From Pelargonium nanum (taxonomy: Eukaryota; Streptophyta; Magnoliopsida; Geraniales; Geraniaceae), in contig JAYMTF010000269.1 in NCBI GenBank assembly GCA_036897485.1, positions 1 to 41,643 of the forward strand: DNA of 41,643 nt, read 5' to 3'. Under the pieces are notes generated by a model. That model ran no database searches. It was not told the origin of the DNA and saw only the letters and a program-made list of their open reading frames with translations. The position numbers and the translations under genes are program-made. Below are positions 1-11,026 of the stretch, piece by piece; positions within the stretch are counted from its first letter, which is position 1; the number at the start of each line of letters is the position of its first letter.

Positions 1-245
1 ATGGACGAGGAGGAGATCTCGAAGTAGATCGCCGGATTCCATCCCAAGCTCATCGTCTTCGTCACCGGAGATGTGGCCGGAGAGGAGAGGTCGTGAGGTG
101 GGAGATCCTGTTTATTTTTAGTTTTTAATTAAAAAAATTTAAAAATCAATAATATCCAGTCAGTTAACATGTTGTGCCACGTGGACAATTTTGCCATGTC
201 AACAGTCCAGCGAGGCATTTCACGGAAAATTTGACGGAATTGGAC

Positions 246-330
246 AGTGGGTACTACATTGGATACAAAATAAAAGTGTAGGTACTACATTGGGTGCAAT
301 AAAAGTGTAGGTACCACATTTGGTATCGGC
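246..330. repeat. Short imperfect tandem repeat (about 30-bp unit)
   Basis: A phrase of the form GTACTACATTGG recurs at about 250-262, 281-293 and, as GTACCACATTTGG, at 310-323. The linker TAAAAGTGTAG precedes the second and third copies. The DNA from 1 to about 350 looks like the end of a dispersed plant repeat, but I cannot assign a family. Positions 1-100 are GC-rich and open with an ATG that meets a stop after eight codons, so I do not call a gene there. Confidence 0.45.
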
Positions 331-792
331 CCAAAGTTTGGTACTAATTTTGCCCTTATCCCTTCAATTTATAATGTATGTAGTGAAACAAGGAAGACAA
401 AATAAGGAACGTTGGAAATAATTAAATAGTAACAGGAGTTTGGACCACCAGAGAGGATTCACTGCCAACTTACACAAATGTCAAGAAGAGGACACAACTT
501 TTATGGGCATCAAGGATACAAAAAGGGTTGCTTCATCACACATCAAGTTAAAGGAACTGCTTTTATCACTACTACTATTGTCTTTTCTCTTTCCTCTTCC
601 CTGTCCCTATCCTGCAATTTGCTCTACTCCTCACTACTGTTCAATACTTCAATGTTTATGCCATGCATTAATTAGTGACAAGTGAATAAACTCAACCTTA
701 ACTCCTCCATTATTCATTGGTTATAGCAACATAGCTACACACAATGTGTAATAATCTCACAAGAAAATGCATAGATTCATTTTACTTGCACC

Positions 793-933
793 TAGGACTC
801 GCAATTCGGGTCATGTTCGTGTTGTGGTATTCAACCCATTAAGTAATGAGATTAGATTCCAACTAACTTGTATAACATAATACTAAACTTTAGGACGACA
901 CGAACACATCTCGTGACACGAATTGTCACTCCT
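793..933. mobile_element. MITE with MULE-like 9-bp target duplication
   Basis: The left end (AGGACTCGCAATTCGGGTCA from 794) is an imperfect inverted match to the right end, which ends CGAATTGTCACTCCT at 933. The flanks are ACTTGCACC (784-792) and ACTTGCTCC (934-942), a 9-bp duplication with one mismatch. A 9-bp duplication is typical of Mutator-like elements. No coding capacity is present in 141 bp. The ends resemble those of the longer element at 7458-7868, so both may belong to one family. The rest of 350-1389 holds no gene I can support, only the MOL1-like promoter and leader. Confidence 0.55.
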
Positions 934-1389
934 ACTTGCTCCAAAACAATGGTTCAGAACAGCTAGCTGCCATGCTAATAACACCCTTTATTGCAAGATG
1001 GATACTTATGATCAGAATAGTGCCCTACATTGTTCACATACCATTTGAAATTATTGGATTCTCTGCCTTGAAAAGAGAGGATAAAGAAAAAGATATAAAA
1101 TCAAAAGCTATATTCTCTAGTGGCTAATAGCTAACACCTTCCAAATAAATTAATAAACTAAAACCTTAGGGTCACTTCTTGCTCCCAATAATAGTCTCCA
1201 ACTCCTAAAAATTATCAACTACTCTCCATGTCATTTTCCCTCCTTTTCTTTCTCTAGTCCCCATGCAGCTCTCACCCAACAAAAACTACTAAAATGTGTT
1301 GTAGCTTTTAGAAATAAACTCACAAGAGTAGCATTATTGTTACCTCTCTCACTGGGGTGGACCTCTCCTCTTCTGTGCTGCAAGTACCA

Positions 1390-4300
1390 ATGGAGATTTT
1401 CCAAAGCCTGTTCTTGAATCTGCTTGTTGCCTGGATGATGATTTTGCCAATTTCAGCAGCTGATCTCTTTTCAGATGCACTTTTGAGCTTAAAATCTGAG
1501 CTTGTTGATGATGATAGCAACTTGAGTGATTGGTTTGTGCCTCCTGGAGGTGTCTCACCTGGGAAAATCTATGCATGTTCTTGGTCTGGTGTCATGTGCA
1601 ACAATGATTCCACTTCTGTTGTTGGTATAAACCTGTCCAACAAGAATCTTGGTGGTGAAATGTCCGGGAAACAGTTCAGTATCTTCACTGAACTAACTGA
1701 TCTCAACCTCAGTCAGAATTTGTTCTCCGGGAAGCTTCCGGTGGAAGTTTTCAACCTTACCAATCTAAGAAGCTTAGACATCAGCAGAAACAACTTTTCG
1801 GGCCGCTTTCCGGGAGGGATCTCCAGCCTTCTAAACCTGATTGTGTTCAATGCCTTCAGCAACAGCTTCTCAGGGCCATTGCCAGTGGAAATTTCCCAGC
1901 TTGAGCATCTCAAGATTCTGAATTTAGCTGGGAGTTACTTCATGGGACCAATCCCATCAGAATTTGGCAATTTCAAGAGCCTTGAGTTTCTCCATTTGGC
2001 AGGGAACATCATCAGTGGCAATATCCCACCTGAGCTGGGCAAGCTCCAGACAGTGACCCATATGGAGATTGGCTACAACTCTTACCAAGGAAGCATCCCA
2101 TGGCAGTTAGGCAACATGAGTGAGCTTCAGTATCTTGATATTGCTGGTGCTAATCTCTCTGGCTCAATACCAAAGCATCTCAGCAATCTTACCAAGCTTG
2201 AGTCACTTTTTCTCTTCAGAAACCTGCTCAGTGGTATGATACCATGGGAGTTCAGCAGTATCGCACCTCTCACAAGCTTGGATCTTTCTGATAACCAAAT
2301 TTCTGGGCCTATTCCTGAGAGCTTCACAGAGCTGAAAAATCTTAGGCTGCTTAGTCTCATGTATAATGATATGAGTGGCACCATACCAGAAGGCATTGCA
2401 GAGCTCCCATCACTTGAGAATCTTCTCATATGGAACAATTACTTCTATGGCTCACTTCCATCAAGCTTGGGCAAGAATTCAAAACTCGCATATGTGGATG
2501 TTTCCACAAACAATTTCTCTGGCAGCATTCCCCCAGATATTTGTGCAGGAGGTGTGCTTCTCAAGTTGATTCTGTTTTCAAATAGTTTTACAGGCAGTTT
2601 ATCTCCATCTCTCTCCAATTGTTCTTCTCTTGTTCGTGTCCGAATCGAAGACAATTCATTCTCAGGTGAGATCCCTTTGAAATTCCGACTTCTCCCTGAT
2701 ATCACATATGTCGACCTGTCCAGGAACAAGTTTATAGGTGGAATTCCCTCAGATATATCCAAAGCTGCTAAGCTTCAGTACTTTAATGTCTCCAAGAATC
2801 CAGCATTAGGAGGCTTAATCCCAGCAAACACATGGTCATTGCCATTTCTTCAGAACTTCTCAGCTTCTTCTTGTAATATCTCAGGCAATCTTCCTGCATT
2901 CCAGTACTGTAAATCAGTTTCTGTCATTGAACTGAGAATGAATGATATATCAGGAACAGTTCCAGAAAGTATCCTGGATTGTCAGTTTCTTGAAAGGATG
3001 GATTTGGGTAACAATAAGCTATCAGGTCACATACCTGAGGTGATTGCAAGTCTTCCTGCTTTACAAGTCCTTGATCTATCAAATAATAATCTCAATGGTT
3101 CAATACCAGCAAAGTTCGGTTATTCTTCGAGCTTGCTTCTTTTAAATATATCTTTCAATAATATCTCCGGTTCCATTCCCTCTGAAAAGGTGTTCAGATT
3201 GATGGGTAGCAGTGCATTTGCTGGAAATCCGAAGCTGTGCGGAGCACCCCTGAAGCCATGTTCTGATTCTGTGGCAATAATGGGAGGAAAAGGCACTAGG
3301 AAGCTTACATGGGTTGTGCTATTATGTGCAGTATCAGTTGTATTCATCTTGCTACTGGCTTTGGGAGTGCTTTATTTCCAACGGGGAATCAGAGGCCGGT
3401 GGAAGATGATCCCATTTACCGGTCTCCCCCGATTCAAAGCAAATGATGTTTTGAGAAGCTTCAACTCTGTGGATTCAGTTGGATCAGTACCATCCGCATC
3501 AGCTTCAGTATGCAAAGCAGTTCTGCCCACCGGAATAACAGTTTCAGTGAAGAAGGTTGAGTGGGAATCAAAGAGAATGAAGCTTATGTCAGAATTCATT
3601 ATCCGAATGGGCAATGCAAGGCACAAGAATTTAATTATGTTGCTGGGATTCTGCTACAACAAGCATCTAGCTTATCTATTATATGATTACTTACCAAATG
3701 GTAATCTTGATGAGAAAATTAGTGTGAAAAGGGATTGGACAGCCAAATGCAAAATTGTAATCGGCATTGCAAGGGGACTGTGCTTCCTTCACCATGATTG
3801 TTATCCTGCAATTCCACACGGAAACTTGAAATCAAGCAACATTGTGTTTGATGAAAACATGGAACCACATTTGACTGAATTCGGGTTCAAATATCTGGTA
3901 CAACTAAGTAAAGGTTTACTACCAGTGACAGAATTGAGCAGGGAAACAGGTATGCTGAACTACTTATATTCTTTGGTCTATAATAAACAACTTATTCACC
4001 ATGTTAAACATACAAACCAAAGCATCAAAGTCTGAACTTTGAAGTGAATGTTATCGAAACTTAATAACCTTATGAGCATTTGAAAAATCCCAGATTGTGC
4101 AACCAAGGTAGTTGTTGCTTGTTACTTGCCTAGGTGAAAGTAGAATCTTAGTAACTATTGATTTGTATTCACTCCCAACAAGCAAAAAGAGCTACACTAC
4201 TTTGAAACAGAACGTCAAAACAAGTCTATATAAGCCTACTGATTCAGAAGAAGATATCTTTGGTAAAGCTAAAGCATCTGATAACTTTGTTGTATATTGC

Positions 4301-4700
4301 TTCCTCTAACTGCCCTTTAGCTCTGAATTCTATTAGTCCATAGTCAATTCTAAATGTTTTTTCTTTCTCTCTCCTCTTTCTTTTTTTAAATTTTACAGGT
4401 CAATTCAACAATTCCCTGGAAGAAGAGCTCTATATGGATATATACAGCTTTGGGGAGATTCTTCTTGAAATCTTAACTAATGGTAGACTGAGAAATGCAG
4501 GTGAAAACTTACAGAGGAAACCAACGGAGATTCTTATGAGGGAAATATACGATGAGAATGAAGTCGGTTCCACAGGTTCATTACAAGAGGAGATAAAACT
4601 GGTTCTTGAAGTAGCAATGTTGTGCACTAGAAGTAGGCCGTCTGTCCGGCCCTCCATGGAAGATGCATTGAAGCTTCTATCAAGATTGAAGTCTCAATGA
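1390..4700 (+). CDS. MOL1: MOL1-like LRR receptor protein with atypical kinase domain
   Basis: Two exons, 1390-3949 and 4399-4700, give 953 residues. The frame stays open upstream to 1357, but that codon is GTG; the first ATG is at 1390 and opens a clear signal peptide (MEIFQSLFLNLLVAW...). About 20 leucine-rich repeats (LxxLxLxxNxxSGxIP) span roughly residues 70-620. A membrane helix lies at about 639-661 and a kinase-like domain from about 680. The intron is GT-AG, phase 1, in the kinase domain. The kinase keeps a VSVKK lysine (K721), but HRD is replaced by HGN (810-812), DFG by EFG (830-832), and no glycine-rich loop is visible. It is therefore probably a pseudokinase that signals through partners. 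The sequence pattern matches Arabidopsis MOL1 (MORE LATERAL GROWTH 1), a negative regulator of cambial growth related to PXY/TDR. Orthology is inferred from memory of that family; the LRR-receptor assignment is certain. Confidence 0.85.
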
Positions 4701-6440
4701 AATTGAAAGTAAGTTCGAAGCAATAAATCCTATTAGTTCACCACAAGACCACATTAAAGAACATAACTATATTTAGAACAAGTAGTTAACATAGCATTAG
4801 CATATATACGAGTAGATATGTTAGCTTGTATTTCATTTGGTTCATATGTTGTCTCTTTCATAATTTATTTAACTTTTTCTACTGTAAAATATTGTGTGTA
4901 CTTCATAATTTGCTTTCTTTCAGTAGGTTATGTTTCTGTTCATTTTAGAGCAAAATCAATAATGTTAGAAGAGTGGGCATATATATTATATTCATTCAAA
5001 GCAGAATCTATCTCACAACTCAATGATTCAAAATCTGGGAAACATGTTAGTATCTAGTCTCTACTCAGCCAAATACCATATGTAATATGTTCAGGTTTTA
5101 CCTCTTTTCTATGCAAATCTGATTCGATCAAAGCATAGGATGGGTTGGGGAGAGACATGCGATGGAAACAAAATTGTACTTATAGTTAATACCAATACTA
5201 ACCTGGACATGGCCAGCCTAGACGGTCAATCCCATGGCGTGGCAATGCAAAGCCAGAAAACTGTGTCGAGGAAAAAGGCTCATCAAGGGCCTCTCTCCTC
5301 TCCTCCAGGGGCTATTTTGAATTTGCACAAGCACAACTGCTCCCTGGGGATAGAAGCTAAGGTATGCTGCGTGTGATCTAGATATCAGCAGTACTTTTTC
5401 AAGTTCTTCATATCATGCTGATCTGGGAGGAGAGCTCTGATCAAGTTCTTCAGCGTCAATATGTTACGGTCTGGCCAGTAAGCGATTGGTGGTTGTTTCT
5501 TAACCTGATCATAGGATTGTTTCTAGGATGTTACTACACAACCTGGAACACCACAGCAGGTACTGCACTCAACATTACAAAAGCAACAAAGAACACAGCA
5601 GCCATGACGATGTGAGAAATACAGATACTTTCTATTTTGGGATGCAACAATATTAAAGCAGCCTTGGATCAATCATCCCAGCACTAGCCACTAGGTGCAG
5701 CAAATGACATACACTAAAAAGCAGCAACAAACATGTCACCAACTTCAGCATCAAACCATTTTACTACACTACAGGTTCATCAGACAACAGCTCATACAGC
5801 TGCATAGAAAGTAGCCCAATTTAGCCATCCTCAGTAGGAAACAGAAACCCAGTTTTCTTCCTTATCTCTGTCGAAGAAGCAGTTCACTTCCAAAATAAAA
5901 AGCTTCTCAAACAGCTACTTCCTCTTCCCGAGTTCTGAGAGTACGCTTTATACAAGATAATATCCTCCAAGGTTACAAATGCAAGATAATATTCTCCTAC
6001 TGTCTACTGATACACACACATTGCATTGTGCATTTTGCTCATCACAATTTGATACCAGAACCTCTGCATTACAATTACACTACACATGCAAATACAAGTA
6101 AGAGAAAAAATCTCAACCAAACTTTAGTGGTTGAGAAACAGTAATGCCAATGAGATGATGTCACCTCACGAATTAACAATTATACCCACACCAAGAAATT
6201 TGTGAGCGCAGAGTGCCCGCGTAAATCTATTTATTTTGTGTTTTGGTTGAGTCTCACCAACTAATAGCTTGACTGAGACTCTTGTTCTCGTTTGGAGTAA
6301 TTCAATGATAGGTTAATCAGTTGTTGTCAATCACCTCAAAACCTCAACTTGGAACAATTGAATTAGAAAATCAAATGTATGTTGTTTCTGGATTCAGAAT
6401 TCAAAATACATCAAAATCCAAATCTAACAAAACTGAATCA
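4701..6440. other. Intergenic region without a recognisable gene
   Basis: AT-rich DNA between the convergent MOL1-like gene and the HEM4-domain gene. Short open frames (for example 5140-5376) have no recognisable protein features, no splice partners and no similarity I recognise. The 3' UTRs of both flanking genes presumably lie here. Nothing else is supported. Confidence 0.5.
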
Positions 6441-7334
6441 CTACATCAAATTTGAATCCAAACCTTGCAATCTGGAAGCAAGAGCATTAACAACACCATC
6501 AAAGCTATCAAATTGAGAGCTCACCAGATCAATCTTCACCCCAAGCCTCTCCGCCCCCGCCGCCGTGACCGGCCCATGCGCCGCCGCCAGCAGCTCCGGA
6601 CACTTCCTCCTCACCGCCTCCCAATCCCACCCGAGCTCCCGTAAGCTCCTCAGCAACCCTTCCACTTCCGCAGTGCTCGTAAACACAACAGCATATAGCT
6701 CTCCCTCCTCGCACCGCCGCAGCACCGCCGCCGCGCACTCCGGCCCCGCCCATCGCGTCTCATACGCATCAGCCCTAACCGGAACCCAACCGCTCGCCTC
6801 TAGCTCCTTGAGAAAATCAGGCACCACCGGTGGCTCCTCAAGGCCGATCACAGCCGGAACCGGACACAGCACCTTCCGACCCCTCCCGGCCCCGAGCGCC
6901 GCCACTAATCCGCTCGGAGTCGCGGTCTGAGGCACTAATACGCTCAACCGATCCAAATTCGCGCAGAACTTGATCAAAATCTCGCCGTCGATGAGCTCGG
7001 AGTCCTTGCCGAGGGCGGCGATTGTGAAGGCGTCGCCGCGCGGCGGAAGTGGAGGCTCGGAGAGAGCATCGAGTGCGGATGAGAATGATGCGATTCCGGC
7101 ACGTGAAGTGAATGCAACGCCGGAAAAGGACTGGAGGTTTTGGGAGGTGAGGAAGGGTTTGAGGTTGGACAGGGTTTGTGGTGTGGATTCGACGATGACG
7201 GTGGGACACCAGAGAGGAGAGAAGCCATTTCCGGCGAGGAGGTGGGACAGCCTGGGGGCGTAGTTTGGTGGAGTGGTGAAGGCCACGGCGGGCGTGGCGG
7301 CGGAGAGCGGTGGCCGGATTGGGTGGTTGTTCAT
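6441..7334 (-). CDS. Uroporphyrinogen-III synthase (HEM4) domain protein
   Basis: A single exon of 297 codons plus stop. The frame extends upstream to a TTG at 7415, but the first ATG is at 7332-7334 (MNNHPIRPPLSAATPAVAFTT). The HEM4 fold is suggested by an N-terminal AFTTPPNYAPRLSHLL segment, a mid AFTSRAGIASF segment, a VVFTSTAEVEGLL segment and a C-terminal GPVTAAGAERLGVKIDLV followed by a FDGVVNAL helix. This order resembles the two-lobed uroporphyrinogen-III synthase, which closes hydroxymethylbilane to uroporphyrinogen III in tetrapyrrole synthesis. No obvious plastid transit peptide is present, unlike the canonical plant enzyme. It may therefore be the second, less characterised HEM4-domain family of plants rather than the main chloroplast enzyme. 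The coding strand is strongly GC-rich compared with its surroundings and creates long open frames on both strands. It is divergent from MCM5, with 671 bp between the start codons. Confidence 0.75.
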   Translation of the reverse strand: MNNHPIRPPLSAATPAVAFTTPPNYAPRLSHLLAGNGFSPLWCPTVIVESTPQTLSNLKPFLTSQNLQSFSGVAFTSRAGIASFSSALDALSEPPLPPRGDAFTIAALGKDSELIDGEILIKFCANLDRLSVLVPQTATPSGLVAALGAGRGRKVLCPVPAVIGLEEPPVVPDFLKELEASGWVPVRADAYETRWAGPECAAAVLRRCEEGELYAVVFTSTAEVEGLLRSLRELGWDWEAVRRKCPELLAAAHGPVTAAGAERLGVKIDLVSSQFDSFDGVVNALASRLQGLDSNLM

Positions 7335-7457
7335 AGTCACGGTGGCGCGTAAAAAAATTGGCCAGTATAGTTGGTATCTTTTGGGCTCTGTTTGAAAATA
7401 AGTTAAAAAGCCCAAATTAAACTATACATGACAAGGCCTGAAGTGAATGCGCCCAAC

Positions 7458-7868
7458 TAGAGCTGGCAAATCAGGTTTCGTGTTGTTGAAGCCTAACCCG
7501 AACGCGACATGAAAGCACTTCAGATTTTAGACTAGATTCCTGTTTTCAGACACAAAATGCAATGATTTATCTGAAATGTAATGCTATAGTATAAAGTAAG
7601 GTGTTGACTGCATCACTTTCGACCTTGGGTAAAGACTTATTTCATAGACAGATGGAAATCCCACCATTCTTGCAACGGTCTTGTAAACTTATCCTGAAAG
7701 CACTTCGGATTTCGGACCGAATTTTTGTTTTCAAACACAAAATTCAATGATTTGCCTGATTTGACCCCAAATTTTGTAAGATAAATCCGACTCGGAAGTT
7801 GGTTGGGTTCGGGTCTGGCAAAAGTAGTGTCAGATGCACGCGGGTACGAGTCCAAATTGCCAGCTCTA
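7458..7868. mobile_element. Transposon remnant with TAGAGCTGGCAA inverted ends
   Basis: The 12-bp terminus TAGAGCTGGCAA (7458-7469) is perfectly inverted as TTGCCAGCTCTA (7857-7868). The flanks share CCCAAC on both sides (7452-7457 and 7871-7876), compatible with a degraded 8- or 9-bp target duplication. No transposase is visible in 411 bp. The subterminal bases (AATCAGGTTTCGTGTTG) resemble those of the 793-933 element. It separates the divergent HEM4-domain and MCM5 genes and ends 30 bp before the MCM5 E2F sites. Confidence 0.6.
7511..7765 (+). repeat. Two direct copies of a ~70-bp sequence inside the element
   Basis: Copies at about 7511-7580 and 7696-7765 both begin GAAAGCACTTC and share GTTTTCA.ACACAAAAT.CAATGATTT, with roughly four of five bases matching by eye. 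Offset is 185 bp. They lie wholly inside the 7458-7868 transposon remnant, so they reflect its internal duplication. Confidence 0.6.
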
Positions 7869-7897
7869 TCCCCAACTATCTTTATACTCACATCATG

Positions 7898-7920
7898 TCC
7901 CGCCAAAAAAATTTCCCGCC
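7898..7920 (+). promoter_or_regulatory. Paired E2F-binding sites in the MCM5 promoter
   Basis: TCCCGCCAAA (7898-7907; reverse TTTGGCGGGA) and TTTCCCGCC (7912-7920) both fit the E2F consensus TTTSSCGS. They lie about 100 and 86 bp before the MCM5 ATG at 8006. Plant MCM genes are established E2F targets expressed at the G1/S transition, so the promoter looks functional even though the reading frame behind it is damaged. Confidence 0.75.
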
Positions 7921-8113
7921 GAAATATCTCACATAAACTCCGAAACGACCAGTTTCAGTCCTCTAGAGAGAGAAAGTGACCGTTTTTCTAGAGAGAGATT
8001 GAGAGATGTCTGGGTGGGATGAGGGGCAAGTGTACTACAGCGACCAGGCTCAGTTCCCTCGCGGCGGCGCCGGCGATCCGGAAGCTGCCGCCTCCCGACA
8101 CTCCGTCCTCCGC

Positions 8114-8116
8114 TAG
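8114..8116 (+). other. Premature TAG codon in MCM5 exon 1
   Basis: Reading from ATG 8006, codons run ...TCC GTC CTC CGC TAG TTC AAA GAA TTC. The expected residue is Lys (LRKFKEF in plant MCM5), so one A-to-T change in AAG would explain it. The frame is otherwise continuous and MCM5-like on both sides. Confidence 0.85.
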
Positions 8117-9055
8117 TTCAAAGAATTCATCCGCGCATTCGAGACCGAGAAGAAAGAGTTTCCGTACAGAGATGCCCTTACCAATGATAAATCCAAGTCC
8201 CTTCTCGTTAACATGGAAGATTTGGACGCCTTCGATGCGGATCTGCCTGCCAAGCTCCGCTCCTCCCCCTCGGATTATCTTCCCCTGGTACCCTAATCTG
8301 ATCAGAATCTATGTGTTTAACCCTAAAATGTTCGGTTGTTGGATGTGTATTGATTCATAAATGGAATTGTGTATATGTGAATTTGTAGTTTGAGACGGCG
8401 GCGGCGGAAGTTTTGGCAAGTTTGAGGTCGAAGGTCCCTGGAGAGAGTGGAGAAATGGAGGAACCGGTCACTGGGGAAGTCCAAATTTTGTTGACTTCAA
8501 AGGAGGATCCAGTGTCTATGAGATTACTTGGGGTGAGTGGGTTTGATTTTGATTCTATTTCTATGGAAATTGGATATTTTGAGAAATTATTAGGTTTTCA
8601 TCAGTTAATTGGGGGCTTTTAGTTGAACTAGGTTTGTTAGGTTTTTTGAACTATTCTGATTTTAGGGTGGTTTGTTTGTATTTGATGGGTAGGCTCAATA
8701 CATATCAAAACTTGTCAAGATAACTGGGATTACAATTGCTGCTTCAAAAACAAAGGCAAAGGCAACCTATGTGACTCTGTTGTGTAAGAATTGTAAGAAT
8801 GTCAGGACAGTTCCTTGCCGTCCAGGCCTTGGCGGTGCAATTGTCCCTCGATCATGTGACCACATTCCTCAGGTTTATTGGACACTTTGCATTTTAGTTC
8901 GTTTTTTTTTTCCTGTATTATATTTTGAACTATGGGGAAACTGACTGAAACTTTTGTAGCCCGGTGAAGAACCTTGTCCAATAGATCCATGGATTGTGGT
9001 TCCTGATAGGAGCAAGTATGTTGATCAACAGACCCTCAAATTGCAGGAGAAGCCA

Positions 9056-9061
9056 GAGTTA
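9056..9061 (+). other. Defective splice donor after MCM5 exon 4
   Basis: Exon 4 is phase 0 at GAG (9056-9058) and exon 5 starts at GAC (9140), so the donor should begin at 9059. It reads TTAATG there. The GT at 9058-9059 would leave GA and shift exon 5 out of frame; the next GTs downstream leave the same wrong phase. Loss of one G from GAG|GTTAATG would explain the present sequence. Confidence 0.7.
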
Positions 9062-10407
9062 ATGATCTGCTTGTTGTGATGATAAGATTGATGTTAATGA
9101 TCTTTATTTTATTGATAAATCTTTCTTTGGACCTCAAAGGACGTTCCTACGGGGGAGCTCCCTAGAAATATGCTTCTTTCATTGGATCGTGCTCTTGTTA
9201 AATCAATCGTACCTGGCAGGAGATTGACTATCATGGGAATATATAGCATCTTTCAAGCTGCTAATTCTTCCACCTCGTAAGGATTATTATGTTATGCACA
9301 ATACTGTGTTAATTGATTTATTTATTTCAGCGCTAATAAATGTTGAATCCTTTTAAAAATTTGTTGGTTTTGCAGCCACAAAGGAGCAGTAGCAGTTAGA
9401 CAGCCTTATATTAGGGTTGTAGGAATTGAAGAAGCTAATGAGGGTAACTCTCGAAGTCATTCCGACTTTACTCAAGAAGAGGTAAATGTTAAATCAGCAT
9501 GAAAGCTTTTCATTTAAAACTGTACTATCTCTTTCACACTGCACCTCTTGCTTCGCTGTCCGGCACAAGTAAGCTGATATTTTAAATAACGCATATTTTC
9601 CATGCTATCATATCCAACAGAAATGATGAAGCACTGAAGCAGCCATCTATCTTTCCTTGTTATGACACCATTATTTTAACTTCTGTTTTACATTTTCCAT
9701 GCAATGATGGATTTGAACGTAATGGACAATTAGTTTTAAGTTTAAAAGATTGCTACATGATTCTTTTTATGCTAGTCAAACTGTTGAGAATGGTGCTGCT
9801 GATGTCTCAATCTTACATTGAATTCCCCTCTCCTTCATCTCCTCCTAAACCATGATAGCAAGTAGCAACCAATTTAGGACAAAACATTTAACCTGGGCCT
9901 TTTTTATCATTTTAATTTATGTGATGGTATTGTTTGCAGCAAGAAGAATTTAAGAAATTTGCCTCTGATCCTAATGCATACAAAAACATATGCTCCAAGA
10001 TTGCTCCCTCAATTTTTGGTCATGAAGATGTGAAGAAGGCTGTGGCTTGTCTTTTATTTGGAGGATCAAGGAAGGTATGTATCATATACCTGGATCTTCC
10101 GATATGCATGGAGTTTACTTACTGAATAACCAACATCTTTAAATACAGAGTTTGCCAGATGGTGTCAAGTTAAGGGGTGATATCAATGTGTTACTTTTAG
10201 GGGATCCATCCACTGCTAAATCACAGGTTAGTTCTATGTTTATGTAGGCTTTGTTCAACGTATTGGTAAATGAAAATACTATAAGCACCAGAAGGAAACC
10301 AATGAACTAAAACTAAAAAAACTGCATTATTCAGTCTTTTTTCTCCCTGTTTCTATTTAAGTAATCTATTGCATGTATAGTTCTGTCTTGATTTAATTAC
10401 TTGCTGA

Positions 10408-10542
<135 letters not shown>

Positions 10543-10565
10543 TGATCTTCTTTGACGTCATATAG

Positions 10566-11026
<461 letters not shown>

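Noticed and set aside
440..685. Small hydrophobic open frame upstream of the MOL1-like gene
   Set aside because: The long version starts at TTG, the ATG version is 65 codons, and neither has supporting features.
1357..1389. N-terminal extension of the MOL1-like protein
   Set aside because: The codon at 1357 is GTG; the first ATG (1390) starts directly at the signal peptide.
4112..4309. Open frame inside the MOL1-like intron
   Set aside because: It lies wholly between a good GT donor (3950) and AG acceptor (4398) that join the kinase domain in frame.
5140..5376. 78-codon open frame in the 4701-6440 gap
   Set aside because: No domain, no conserved motif and no neighbouring exons that extend it.
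6565..6930. Several open frames overlapping the HEM4-domain gene on both strands
   Set aside because: High GC removes stops in all frames there; only the 6441-7334 minus frame shows a protein fold.
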